NCBI GenBank assembly: GCA_023410975.1
Contig: JAEYPG010000100.1
Location: forward strand, 1 to 12,295
Direction of reading: 5' to 3'
Length of the DNA: 12,295 nucleotides
Source: Pseudomonadota bacterium
GTDB taxonomy: Bacteria > Pseudomonadota > Gammaproteobacteria > Burkholderiales > Burkholderiaceae_C
The notes under the pieces are model-generated. The model worked only from the letters and a program-made list of their open reading frames with translations, did no database searches and was not told the DNA's origin. A program made the position numbers and the translations under genes. Below are positions 1 to 9,751 of the stretch, piece by piece. The stretch's first letter is position 1. Each line of letters opens with the position of its first letter.

Positions 1-41
1 TCCGTCAGGGGCCGCAGTAATACCTTGTGAGGTCGGGCCAT
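1..41 (-). CDS. Putative transposase, first 13 residues only (partial)
   Basis: ATG at 41 is preceded, six bases upstream, by GAGGAGG, the best ribosome binding site on this side of the window. Thirteen codons plus two bases are visible before the edge (MARPHKVLLRPLT, then probably D). The pattern of a basic leader followed by a hydrophobic-Leu-Thr-acidic step resembles the start of the N-terminal helix-turn-helix of IS630-family transposases, which often begin in this style. Such an enzyme would be a DDE transposase acting on the element's ends. The fragment is too short to prove family membership. Its frame differs from that of the interrupted sensor gene. Confidence 0.45.
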   Translation of the reverse strand, partial: MARPHKVLLRPLT

Positions 42-125
42 GGCGTGCCTCCTCAAGAGAAGCCCACCAACCAACAATAGTCGCTGCCATGCCGAAATCC
101 AAGTACCACGGCGAACGACCCACTA
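1..125 (-). mobile_element. End of an insertion sequence, probably IS630 family (partial, runs off window)
   Basis: The coding frame of the Cache-GAF-GGDEF sensor matches its family up to Leu644 (codon at 126-124), then becomes unrelated sequence up to the window edge. The break falls in CTAG at 123-126. IS630-type elements are known to insert in TA, preferably within CTAG, duplicating the TA. About 82 bases inside the break, a new leftward ORF begins with a strong ribosome binding site, as expected of a transposase gene next to an IS end. The family call rests on the target site and on the short N-terminus MARPHKVLLRPLTD. The second end, the terminal inverted repeat and the second TA copy lie outside the window, so the element's length and completeness are unknown. 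Confidence 0.6.
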
Positions 126-2055
126 GCTTGCTGCCGTAGCGCCGGGCATCGGCCACCGACTGCTGCAATCGTGCCTCCAGCGTGAAGCGGTTGGCCAGTC
201 CGGTGAGCTGGTCAAAAGCCGCTTGGCGTGCGAGCTCGCGCTCAAAGCGCTTGCGCTCCTCGGATTCGCGCAGGCTCGCAATGCCAAAGGCCAAGTCGTC
301 GGCCAGCTCACGCAGGACCCTGATTTCCTGCTCGTCGAAGGCATCCACCTCTGCGGCGTAGATGCACAAGGCGCCCAGTACCGCACCCCTGGCCGGCAAG
401 GGCAGTGCGATGCATGACGCCAGGCCACGGGCCAATGCCTCGTCGCGCCAAGGTGTGAGGGCTGGCGCCGCCGCGATGTCCTTCACGACCACGACTCGCG
501 ACTCGCACACAGCCCTGCCGCCGATGCCTTGCCGCCCGGTGTCGTCTCCCCAGCTCAGATCCAGGCTGTTGACGTAGTCGCCGTCGACGCCGGCATGTGC
601 CACCGGCCTGAGGCTGCGCCCGGCGTCAGCGCATGCCTGGCCGACCCAGGCAAGACGGTAGCCGCCGATGTCCACCACGTGCTGACAGATCGCCTGCACC
701 AACTCGTTCTCGCTGCCAGATCGCACCAGCGCGGCGTTGGCTTGCGAAAGTACGCGCAAAACCCGGTTGAGGCGCTGCAGCTCCCGAGCCTGTGCTGCTT
801 GACGGGCTTGACCGTCCTGCAATGCGTCGGCCATACGGTTCAATGAGGCCGCGAGGAGCTCGAACTCGGTACCCGCAGCCAACGCCAGCCTTGCTGAGAG
901 GTCGCCCTCGGCTACACGGCCCGCAAACGCCATGCACGCACGCAGTGCATGCTGTAAATCGCGCCTGGCAGACTCCGCCGCCTCGCGTGCGCCCTGGATC
1001 TGCAACAGCGCCGTACGGCGCCGGCGCAGCAGCCGGTGTATCCACAACGTCAGCGCCGCGACGAGAACGTCCGTCACCAGCACGCCGATTCCGACAAGGC
1101 GTGCCATTGCGTGCCAGCTGTGCAGCATGAAGTCTTCTGTCGCCGTGATGAACACGGCCAGTGGGAAGCCGGCCACGGCATGCGCGGCCGCCATGCGCGG
1201 TGGTGCATCCGACCGGTCCACGACCCGCGGCGCGCTTGTATACACGGTGGCGCCGTGCCTGCCCTGTGCCAGCGCCGCAGTCAGCGCCTGCATCACGGGC
1301 GTATCACGGTATGACCGGTCCAGTGCTTGCACCTGTACCGGGTAACGCACCAGCGGGGTGCCGTCACGGCGCAGCAGCAGGATGACGCTGTCCTTGTCAC
1401 TGCCGCTGAAATTGATCGATCGGTAGAACTGCTCAAAGTAGTCCAGATCAATACCGGCCACTGCCACGCCAATCATCTGCCCGGTGGGCGACCGCAGCTT
1501 GCGCGAAAGGAAGAAATTCCAGCGCCCGGTAACTCGATTTCTGGTCGGCGCGGACAGGTAGACTTCCAGCACCGGATCGGCCACATGGGCCTGGAAGTAA
1601 TCCCGGTCGGCCAAATTGATATTGGTTGGTGGAAAGGTCTGACTTGCGTTGATGGAGTAACCATCCATCCCCAAAACAATCAAACCGCCGATCAACGGCA
1701 CCTCGGCCACACGCTCGTGCAGGAAGGCGTGCATGTCAGGGGTGCCCCAGAGCGCTGCCGGCAGCACCTGCTTGCTGTCCGAAGCCCGTGCTTCCAACTG
1801 GTCCACGACGCGGCTGAGCACGAAATCCACCGTGCGCACGGTCTGGGTTGCATGCTCCGCGGCGGTGGCGGAGAAATTACTCAGATAAAGCCGCCAGCTC
1901 TGTAGCTCTTCCTGTCGCGCGTGCCACAGTGTCAAGATGGACGAAGCCGTGAGCAGCAGCATGACGATACCGCCTCCCAGCAGTATCCACATATCGCTCG
2001 CGGCGACGGGAGCCGGTGGCTTGGCAGTACGACCCGCTTGGCTTTCAGTGGACAT
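124..2055 (-). pseudogene. Membrane sensor diguanylate cyclase (Cache-HAMP-GAF-GGDEF), GGDEF domain truncated by IS
   Basis: The 644 native codons encode a membrane sensor of the c-di-GMP type. A transmembrane helix at about residues 22-44 is followed by a periplasmic Cache (PDC-type) domain to about 315. This carries the typical DRDYF stretch at 150-154 and a VAVAGIDLDYF-like strand. A second helix lies at about 320-339, then a HAMP-like segment (about 345-415, with the EGDLSAR motif), a GAF_2-like domain (about 430-600) and the start of a GGDEF domain (FDQLTGLANRF from 614). The GGDEF domain is cut after Leu644, where an insertion sequence begins, so the GG(D/E)EF active site and the I-site are missing. 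The frame stays open through the inserted DNA to the window edge, so a fusion tail would be made. Without its catalytic half it cannot make c-di-GMP. ATG 2055 is chosen because the transmembrane anchor follows directly. No good ribosome binding site is seen there; Met22 is the alternative. It lies 560 bases downstream of a co-directional response regulator and may belong to the same pathway. Confidence 0.85.
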
Positions 2056-2615
2056 TCGAGAATTCAGCAGCTGACAGTAAAGCAGGGGAGACAAGGCCAG
2101 CAATCCCGGTGCCTTTCGGACGCCAGCTGGATGACAACCATGTCTAACACCATTGCGCACGAACGTTGAACAGCCATACCTGTGCAAGCAGCTCGGCACC
2201 ATGATTGTGCGCAGAGCGCAGCGCCTCGATAGGCGCCCTGCCTGGCAATGCGAATCTGTTCCAGTGCCAGGCATGGCCTTGCGCAGTTGGCGCCCAGGCT
2301 GCGGCATTTGCTGCGATCGAGAAAATCCGGTGGTTGGCCTCGCCACGACCGACATGGAGTGGACCAAAGGCGCTCTGCCGAAGAATTCACATCTATGCTG
2401 GCACCAAGACAGCCCCGATGCCCTTAGCCCTGCAGACTTTTTCCGCTCCCGCTGTTCATCATGTGGAGGCACGGCCCGCAAGGGCCGTTGGCCCACCACG
2501 AAATGCTGAGCGCCTTGACGAGGCGGCGCCGCACCCGCCGGCGTGACGGCCGTGGCGTGGAGCATGCCTTGGCCAGCCTTGGCGAGCTTTACCGGCGCAA
2601 CGACCCACTTCCTGT
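2056..2615. other. 560-base gap with no convincing gene
   Basis: This lies between the response regulator stop and the start of the Cache-GAF-GGDEF sensor. No ORF here has family-like composition, a ribosome binding site and a plausible length. The leftward frame that contains the sensor happens to stay open across the whole gap up to 2622, but the translation is rich in Arg, Cys, Pro and Ser, without domain character. One perfect GC-rich hairpin is present at 2471-2488. The promoter of the sensor gene is expected here, but no clear sigma-70 boxes were recognised. Confidence 0.6.
2471..2488. other. Perfect GC-rich hairpin downstream of the response regulator gene
   Basis: ACGGCCC (2471-2477) and GGGCCGT (2482-2488) are exact complements around a GCAA tetraloop, a very stable GNRA-type turn if transcribed rightward. 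It lies about 130 bases past the leftward response regulator stop. No T-tract follows on either strand, so it is not a textbook intrinsic terminator. It could act as a 3'-end stabiliser or be fortuitous. Confidence 0.4.
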
Positions 2616-4796
2616 TCATCGTTCACACCGCGGCATCGACATCGGATTGGTGCCGCCGCGAGCGGCTATCCAGCCAGGTACGGCCTCAGCACACATCGGC
2701 GGTGCAATGTAGTGACCCTGCAGCAGGTCGCAGCCGAGTTCCCTCAGCGTCTGTAGCTGGTACCCGGTTTCCACGCCTTCAGCAACCACTTCCATGCGCA
2801 GCGCATGGGCGAGCCGCACGATCGCTTCGAGCATCGCCCGCGCCTGCGCGCTGTCAGCGAGATCAGTAACGAAGCTGCGGTCGATCTTCAGTTGCCGGGC
2901 CGGGATGCGGCGCAGGTGCGCCATCGCCGAATAGCCGGTGCCGAAGTCGTCGATTGACAGGCACACACCAAGCGCGGCGATGCGGTCCAGCATGCTGCGT
3001 TCGTCCTGTGTGTGTTCCATCATCGCCGACTCGGTGATCTCGCAGACGAGCTGAGATGCATGCAGGCGATGCCGACGTAACGCACCTTCGATGCGCTCGG
3101 CCAAATCGACTTGGCGCAGCTGGTGCGGTGACAAGTTGACAGCCATGCGGCAAGGCAGCCCCTGTGCATGCCAGGCGGCCAGCTGCCCGCAGGCTTGGTC
3201 GATGACCCGGTTACCGATCGCGCCGATCAGCCTGTGGCGTTCGGCGAGCGGAATGAAGACAGCGGGGCTGACCTGCCCGAACCGCTCGTGTTTCCACCGA
3301 AGCAGCGCCTCCAGCTCGTGGACGCGGCCGTGACGGCTATCGACCTTTGGCTGGTAGTGGAGTGTCAGCTCTCCACGCGAGAGCGATTCTCGCAGCCCCT
3401 GCACCATCAGCAGCTGCTCGGTTTCGTCGGCCAACATCCCTGGCTCGTACAGAACACAGGCACCGCCGCCCATACGCTTGGCGGCATACATCGCCGCATC
3501 CGCGCAGGCCAGCAGGCGCTGGCCAGAGGCCTCGCAGTCCGGGTAAACGACGATGCCGATCGAGCAGGAGAGGCTGACGGTCTGCTCAACGATCGAGAAC
3601 GGCCGCCGCAGCGCCTCAATGATGTGCCGCCCCAGGTGCAGCGCATCCCGCTCGGCCTCGTCGGACTCGATCAGCGCGACGAACTCGTCGCCGCCGAGGC
3701 GGGCCAGCGTATCGCAGTCGCGCACGGCCGCATGCAGCCGTCGCGCAGCCTCACGCAGCACGGCATCGCCAGCCGAGTGGCCGAACGAATCGTTGATCGG
3801 CTTGAAGCCGTCCAGATCGATGAACAACACGGCGATCCGCGCCACGGCAGCCCCGTCCTGCATGCCGGCCGCCACGCGCGCATGGCGTTGCAGCGCATGC
3901 TGCAGCCGGTCGTCGAACAGCGCCCGGTTTGGCAAGCCGCATAGTGGGTCCTCGAAGGCGCGCCGCTGCAGTTCCTCGTTGGCGTTGCGCAGCTCCAAGT
4001 TGGTCTGTTGAAGTGAAAGGGCCAGCTCGCCGACCTGCCGTTCAGCCCGCTTTCGCGCGGTGATGTCGCGCGAAAGCGCAAAGAACCGGGGTGCAACCCC
4101 ATCGCCGCATTTGCGCGCTACCGAGAGCTCATACCAGCGCTGGCCGTCGCGAAGCGGGAGGCAGTACTCCTTCCCCATCGAGCGCCCAGTCTCCGCGGCC
4201 TCAAGTAGCGCGGACTGCGCCACCGCTGCGAGGGCTGGCTCGAGCGCTTCGGCAATGGTGCGCCCCAGCAGCGCCCGCATGCGGGCGTCGCGCTCGGCCG
4301 AGCCCGCTGCGTGGTAGTCGAGGAAGCGGCCTTCCTGGTCGAGCTCGAACAGCACGTCGGGCAGCGCCTCGAGGATGCCGAGCGCGCGCTCCTCGGCTCG
4401 CCGTAGTTCGAGCTGCGTCCGCGAGTTGCGGATCAGGTGGCGCACGCGGTGTCCGAGCTGAGCCCAGTTGATGGGCTTGGAGATGAAGTCGGTGGCCCCC
4501 GACTCGTAGGCACGTTCGACCGAACGGACGTCGTCCATCCCCGTGACCATCACGATCGGCAGAAGGGCGCCGGCCTCACGGCGTAGCGCACAGCAAACAT
4601 CGTGGCCGCTGATGCCAGGCATGTCCACGTCGAGCAGCACGATGTCCTGTCGGGCGTCGTGGTACGCCTGCAGCGCCTCGGTACCATCACGCGCCAGCGT
4701 CACCTCAAGTCCCTGCTTGCGCAAGGCCGCGCGCATCATCGCGCGCAGGCCGTCGTCGTCGTCGGCGAAGAGTACCCGTACGGGCGGGGTCGTCAT
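2616..4796 (-). CDS. Response regulator with REC-PAS-GGDEF-EAL domains (c-di-GMP turnover)
   Basis: This 726-residue cytoplasmic protein joins a phospho-receiver to both c-di-GMP enzymes. The receiver (about 5-120) has the acidic pocket D12/D13, phospho-acceptor D56 in LLDVDMPG, T85 and K107. A PAS-like domain spans about 137-255 and a short coiled coil leads into GGDEF (about 275-450). The active site LGGDEF is intact (368-372), and an inhibitory I-site RxxD (359-362) stands exactly five residues upstream. The EAL domain (about 475-715) has EALLRW at 496-501, MAVNLSP, an EITES strand, the DDFGTGYS motif at 616-623, LKIDRSFV and VVAEGVET, so hydrolysis residues look complete. Both activities are therefore possible, with the balance probably set by receiver phosphorylation and PAS. 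ATG 4796 overlaps the upstream Hpt stop (ATGA) and has AAGGAG five bases before it, indicating translational coupling. The likely phosphodonor is the kinase-Hpt encoded immediately upstream. Confidence 0.93.
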   Translation of the reverse strand: MTTPPVRVLFADDDDGLRAMMRAALRKQGLEVTLARDGTEALQAYHDARQDIVLLDVDMPGISGHDVCCALRREAGALLPIVMVTGMDDVRSVERAYESGATDFISKPINWAQLGHRVRHLIRNSRTQLELRRAEERALGILEALPDVLFELDQEGRFLDYHAAGSAERDARMRALLGRTIAEALEPALAAVAQSALLEAAETGRSMGKEYCLPLRDGQRWYELSVARKCGDGVAPRFFALSRDITARKRAERQVGELALSLQQTNLELRNANEELQRRAFEDPLCGLPNRALFDDRLQHALQRHARVAAGMQDGAAVARIAVLFIDLDGFKPINDSFGHSAGDAVLREAARRLHAAVRDCDTLARLGGDEFVALIESDEAERDALHLGRHIIEALRRPFSIVEQTVSLSCSIGIVVYPDCEASGQRLLACADAAMYAAKRMGGGACVLYEPGMLADETEQLLMVQGLRESLSRGELTLHYQPKVDSRHGRVHELEALLRWKHERFGQVSPAVFIPLAERHRLIGAIGNRVIDQACGQLAAWHAQGLPCRMAVNLSPHQLRQVDLAERIEGALRRHRLHASQLVCEITESAMMEHTQDERSMLDRIAALGVCLSIDDFGTGYSAMAHLRRIPARQLKIDRSFVTDLADSAQARAMLEAIVRLAHALRMEVVAEGVETGYQLQTLRELGCDLLQGHYIAPPMCAEAVPGWIAARGGTNPMSMPRCER

Positions 4797-5320
4797 GCGA
4801 ACTCCTTCAACACGCCGCGCAGCTCGGCCGCTACGCGGGCCTGCTCACGGCGAATCTCATCCAGGCGCGCGCCGGCATCGGCCATGGCGCCGCTGCGCAC
4901 ACCGCGCTCGAGCTCCCCGTAGAGCGCCGCCAGCGCACGTGCCCCGACGTTGTAGGCGCTTGACGTCAGCGCATGCGCGCCGCGAGCCGAAGCCGCGGTG
5001 TCTTGCCCGGCGATCGCGGCCTCGATTGCTGCCAAGCGCTCGTCGGCGCCGTCGAGAAAGCCAGATAGGACCTCGCACAGCAGGTCGCCGCACTCATCGA
5101 GGTCAAGCAGGGTTTCAATCGCGGCGCTGTCGATGGCCGCGAGCGGCGTTCGCACGGCGGGGTGTCCGGGTGTCGGTTTCACCTCATCCGATGCGGATAG
5201 CTGTGGCCAAGCCGGCACGTTCGGCGGCGCGCCGGCCATGTCGTCCGGATGTGCGAGCCAAGGGGCCAGCGCCTGCGCAAGCAGGGCCAGCGTGAAGGGC
5301 TTCGGAACAAAGCCGTCCAT
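4793..5320 (-). pseudogene. Receiver tail plus Hpt domain, separated from its kinase by an amber codon
   Basis: This is the C-terminal part of the hybrid kinase encoded upstream, in the same reading frame, after the in-frame TAG at 5341-5339. It opens with the last receiver strand (MDGFVPKPF, with the conserved Lys at 593 of the full-length numbering), then a linker and an Hpt domain. The phospho-histidine is in GAHALTSSAYNVGA (H702 of full-length numbering); the usual Lys after HAL is Thr here. Coordinates start at the first ATG after the stop, but there is no ribosome binding site for it, and the codons between 5338 and 5321 also read as receiver sequence (CCQHAG). It would be produced only by stop readthrough or reinitiation. 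Its own stop overlaps the next gene's ATG. In an intact protein the Hpt would pass phosphate to the receiver of the REC-PAS-GGDEF-EAL regulator. Confidence 0.8.
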
Positions 5321-5338
5321 GCCGGCATGCTGGCAGCA

Positions 5339-7078
<1,740 letters not shown>

Positions 7079-7514
7079 TGGGTGCGGCTCCAGAGCATGT
7101 CGGTCGCTGCACCACCAACACTGCATCGTTTGGCGGGCATCAGGCAGCCGACCCGCACGGTGTTGTGCCGTTTCGTTGCGTCGAGCCGGGAAACAATGCA
7201 CCGCTGCAATGGTGACGGCACGCTCCAGCGGAACGCCACCATCAAGAACAGGGCTCACAGCCAGTCCAGCCCGAACTTGCGTTCGAGCCATAACCGGTCC
7301 ATCGCCAGAACGGCGCGAGACAGGATGGGGGTCACGAGATGGTTTCCAACGAGGTTCTTATTCCCAGCTCCTGCCCAGTCAGTCGCTCAGACGGTCGGGT
7401 GGAGTTTTCACCGCTTATCGGCCGTCATGGCGGGCACTGTAGGGCGCACACGAAAGTGTTGGGACTTGTGCGAGACATCCAACCGGAACGCCGCAGTCGC
7501 GCGGCCAGTTGCTT

Positions 7515-7571
7515 GGATGCCGGCCTCTGGACCGTCTGCCAGTGCTGCAGCCGCCGAAGTTGCCGGCATCC
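7515..7571. repeat. 10-base perfect inverted repeat with 37-base spacer
   Basis: GGATGCCGGC at 7515-7524 is the exact reverse complement of GCCGGCATCC at 7562-7571. It lies in the gene-free region about 440 bases upstream of the kinase start. It could be a protein binding site, the stem of a long hairpin or a relic of a mobile element end. Nothing else identifies it. Confidence 0.45.
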
Positions 7572-7726
7572 GGTGTGCTCGTGTGACTGTCGCGTTGCAC
7601 GGACACGGTAATGCTCAGGAGCCAAGCGCCACGCAGGAAACCTGCTGCACGGTCGACGACGGCATTCAAGCAGCGTCAAACGGACTCAGCACGGGCCATG
7701 AGGTGGTGTCCCGCCATCCAATCGGT

Positions 7727-7847
7727 GCTTGCCTGCAGTGGCTGGCGATTCAAGTGCGCTGTTTGCTGCTGCGCCACCTGGTCCGGCGCCACCAATGGGC
7801 CTGCGGCACAAGATCTTGCTGCCGGCATGCGTGACGCTTGCCTGCAG
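7727..7847. repeat. 12-base direct repeat GCTTGCCTGCAG
   Basis: Identical copies lie at 7727-7738 and 7836-7847, 109 bases apart start to start, in the gene-free region. The bases flanking each copy differ. The function is unknown and a chance origin cannot be excluded. Confidence 0.35.
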
Positions 7848-8063
7848 CGCAACACGTCCGTCACGCACCACGCGGCCAGCGACTCGCGCCTGCCCGTTGC
7901 AAAGGGATGCGTCGGCCGCCCGGTCGACGCTGGCGCGTGGACCAGCGTGCCGTTCGGTGCAGGAGTTCCTGCGTGCGGGCTGGCTCGAAGCAGTCCATTC
8001 CGGAGGCCGCGCCCGTGATCGACGGCGCCTGCCGGGTGCTTGCTGATCGGCGCGTAGATAGCT

Positions 8064-8081
8064 AAGAAGCTCTAACTTCTT
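8064..8081 (-). terminator. Possible weak terminator of the universal stress protein gene
   Basis: AAGAAG and CTTCTT pair exactly around a six-base loop, about 50 bases past the leftward stop at 8132. The stem is AT-rich and only 6 bp, and no long T-run follows, so it is a weak candidate. Its position and its contrast with the GC-rich surroundings are the reasons to list it. Confidence 0.3.
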
Positions 8082-8131
8082 GCTCTGCGAAGGCAGCAAA
8101 TGGTTTACCGAACGAGGCTCATGCCGGCCGC

Positions 8132-8554
8132 TCAGCGCACGACCAGTACCGGCTGCCTGCCGAGCGCCAACACCCGTTGCACCACCGAGCCCAGCACGGC
8201 GCCAGCCAGCCCGCTGCGGCCATGGCTGCCCATGACCACCAAATCGAAACGCCCGGCGCGAGCCAGGCGGACGATCTCCCGCGCTGGAGGTCCCACCTTG
8301 TGCCAGTAGACCGCCTGTATGCCGTGGCGCTGCAGAAAAGCACGTACCGGGCGCAGCACGCGCTCGGCGTCGCTCGCGTAATAGCTCTCGATGGTTGACG
8401 GATCGGCCAGCGCTGCCGCGCGGTGGGGCAATGGCGCTACACCGTGGAAAACGGTCCAGTCGTGTCCGCCGCCGGACCAAAACTCCTGGGACATCAGGCA
8501 AGCCAGCATGCGCTTGCTGCATTCGCTGTCGTCCACCGCAACCAGTAGCTTCAC
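8132..8554 (-). CDS. Universal stress protein, UspA family
   Basis: This 140-residue single-domain cytoplasmic protein has the usual length for a one-domain Usp. It begins with the strand MKLLVAVDDSE, holding the conserved Asp of the nucleotide pocket, and ends with the ATP-binding signature G-x2-G-x9-G-S (G109, G112, G122, S123 in GSHGRSGLAGAVLGS) and the final strand QPVLVV. The ATP-binding type of Usp is thus indicated; family members help cells survive stress or starvation by an incompletely known mechanism. The start is GTG at 8554, with GAGGAGGAG six bases upstream, a very strong ribosome binding site that decides the start. It lies 117 bases downstream of the EamA-type permease, in the same direction. 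That gap is large enough for its own promoter. Confidence 0.93.
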   Translation of the reverse strand: MKLLVAVDDSECSKRMLACLMSQEFWSGGGHDWTVFHGVAPLPHRAAALADPSTIESYYASDAERVLRPVRAFLQRHGIQAVYWHKVGPPAREIVRLARAGRFDLVVMGSHGRSGLAGAVLGSVVQRVLALGRQPVLVVR

Positions 8555-8671
8555 GTCGAACTCCTCCTCGCGCCCTCAGGAAACATGCAGGCGGCTCATG
8601 CAGCGCAGGATAAGTGCAGCCCCCCGCTCGGGTCCACGTGGTCCAAGGCGCATGCGGTCACGACTCGATCG

Positions 8672-9616
8672 CTACGGGGTCGGCTTTGCCGACGTCACGA
8701 AGCCCGGCACCGGTGCGCCCCGTGCCGGCCACGCATGAAGCGCCAGGGCCATGGCCACCAGGCCGGCGCCCAGGAGCTCGCTGGCTTGAGGCGGTGCCCC
8801 GAACACGGCACGGACAGCGATCACGGACACGGGCACGACGTTGAGGAACAGCGTGCCAACGGGGGCACCGAGCCGGCGTACGCCCAGGTTGAATGCGAGT
8901 GCCGCGGCCACTGTGGGCACGATGGCGACGTAGATCAGCTGCGGCGCGAGCCCCGCCAGTACCGCAGGGGAGGGCAGCGGAACCAGTCCGCACGCCGTGG
9001 CGATCACTGCGCCCGCCGCAAGCCATGGCAGCGCTGCGGCGGCCGTGAGTGCGGTGTACTCCAGAGGGCTGTGGTCAGGCAGCGCTGCGGCGCCACGGGT
9101 ATAGAAGACCCAGCCCAGCGTGCCAGCCAGCGTGATCAGGTCCCCCAGCTGCGAGGTGGCGGTGACGCTGGCGCTCCCGGCCAGCAGCTGCGCCACCGTC
9201 GCCACGCCGGCCAGGGCCAGCGCCGCGCTGACCACGGCTCGCGGCGAAGGGCGGATGCCATCGAGCAGCCAGCGCAGGCCCAGCGTCGTGAAGGGCATGG
9301 TGGCCATCAGCACGGAACCGTGCGAAGGCACCGACAGCCGCAGGCCCACGAACACCAGGATGCTGAAGGCGCCGTAGCCTGCCAGGCCCAGCATCGTCAG
9401 GCGCGCCAGGTTCGAGCGCAGCTTGGCCCAGGGCGACTGGCCGAAGCACTGCACCAGAACCAGCAGCAGCGCCGTGGCCAGGGCGTAGCGCACCACGGTG
9501 AACCAGACCGGGTCGATCACGCCGATGACTTGCTTGCCCACGAGGAAAAGGCTGCCCCAGGCGGTGGTTGCGAACACCAGCGCCAGGCAGGCCAGTGAAG
9601 CGGGAAGAGGGGCCAT
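8672..9616 (-). CDS. EamA/DMT-superfamily permease
   Basis: The 314-residue integral membrane protein consists almost wholly of about ten hydrophobic helices arranged as two EamA repeats. The first repeat begins with ATTAWGSLFLVGKQVI, and FVGLRLSVPSHGSVLMATMP is the family's helix 3-4 pattern. The second repeat holds TLGWVFYTRG and, near the end, LGAPVGTLFLNVVPVSVI. Family members export amino acids, metabolites or drugs by proton exchange; the substrate cannot be read from the sequence. ATG 9616 is preferred over ATG 9625 because AAAGGA stands eight bases before 9616 but directly abuts 9625. The open frame extends much further upstream, into the divergent LysR gene, but that part is not membrane protein. 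The LysR gene transcribed away from it is the likely regulator. Confidence 0.9.
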   Translation of the reverse strand: MAPLPASLACLALVFATTAWGSLFLVGKQVIGVIDPVWFTVVRYALATALLLVLVQCFGQSPWAKLRSNLARLTMLGLAGYGAFSILVFVGLRLSVPSHGSVLMATMPFTTLGLRWLLDGIRPSPRAVVSAALALAGVATVAQLLAGSASVTATSQLGDLITLAGTLGWVFYTRGAAALPDHSPLEYTALTAAAALPWLAAGAVIATACGLVPLPSPAVLAGLAPQLIYVAIVPTVAAALAFNLGVRRLGAPVGTLFLNVVPVSVIAVRAVFGAPPQASELLGAGLVAMALALHAWPARGAPVPGFVTSAKPTP

Positions 9617-9751
9617 GGCGGCCATCCTTTGTGAGTGAAAGGTGCCTCGCAGTCTCGGCACCTCGCCGAGCACGGTCCATTCGTTTCGACGGACCGCCGT
9701 GTTTGGAAAATCAACACGCAAGCTGCCGGCTGCGCTGTCGACAATGGCGCC
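9617..9751. promoter_or_regulatory. Divergent promoter region between LysR regulator and EamA permease
   Basis: This 135-base space separates two divergent starts, the classic arrangement in which a LysR protein represses itself and activates its neighbour. It contains a hairpin-like dyad, CTCGGC (9654-9659) with GCCGAG (9665-9670), five bases apart. AT-richer sequence around 9700-9720 (TTTGGAAAATCAAC) is the likeliest place for promoter or operator contacts. No certain T-N11-A box was picked out. Confidence 0.55.

Larger units (their letters stand above)
7079..8131. other. About 1.05 kb without a convincing gene, upstream of the kinase
   Basis: The stretch lies between the kinase start and the universal stress protein stop. 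Several frames stay open for 60-280 codons, but their translations are rich in Arg, Cys, Ser and Pro, and none has recognisable motifs or a good ribosome binding site. Structure that can be seen: a 10-base perfect inverted repeat (7515-7524 with 7562-7571), a 12-base direct repeat (7727-7738 and 7836-7847) and a small AT-rich hairpin (8064-8081). The promoter for the leftward kinase operon must lie in its left part, but no clear -35/-10 pair was recognised. It may be a remnant of decayed genes. Confidence 0.55.

Noticed and set aside
2056..2619. ATG at 2619 overlaps the response regulator stop as ATGA, and its leftward frame is open straight into the Cache-GAF-GGDEF sensor, adding 188 codons.
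   Set aside because: There is no ribosome binding site at 2619 and the translation is Arg/Cys/Pro/Ser-rich without domains. Its first residues (KWVV..P..LAKAGQ) faintly recall PIN-domain starts but lack the catalytic Asp. GC-rich DNA often leaves such frames open by chance.
3168..3944. Rightward 258-codon open frame opposite the GGDEF-EAL region.
   Set aside because: The opposite strand carries intact GGDEF and EAL motifs in one frame, so this is a shadow.
7079..7291. In-frame extension of the hybrid kinase upstream to a start at 7291.
   Set aside because: The extra 71 residues look non-coding, while ATG 7078 has GGAG nine bases upstream and is followed by a sensible N-terminus.
7255..7335. 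Leftward 26-codon mini-ORF from GTG 7335, ending MDRLWLERKFGLDWL.
   Set aside because: The peptide looks protein-like, but there is no strong ribosome binding site, no known family and no second line of evidence.
7686..8522. Leftward 278-codon frame overlapping the universal stress protein.
   Set aside because: The overlapping frame 8554-8132 has the full Usp signature and a strong ribosome binding site; this one is out of frame with it and has no motifs.
8585..9598. Rightward 337-codon open frame opposite the EamA permease.
   Set aside because: Gln/Arg/His-rich low-complexity translation typical of a shadow frame; the opposite strand encodes a well-formed ten-helix permease.
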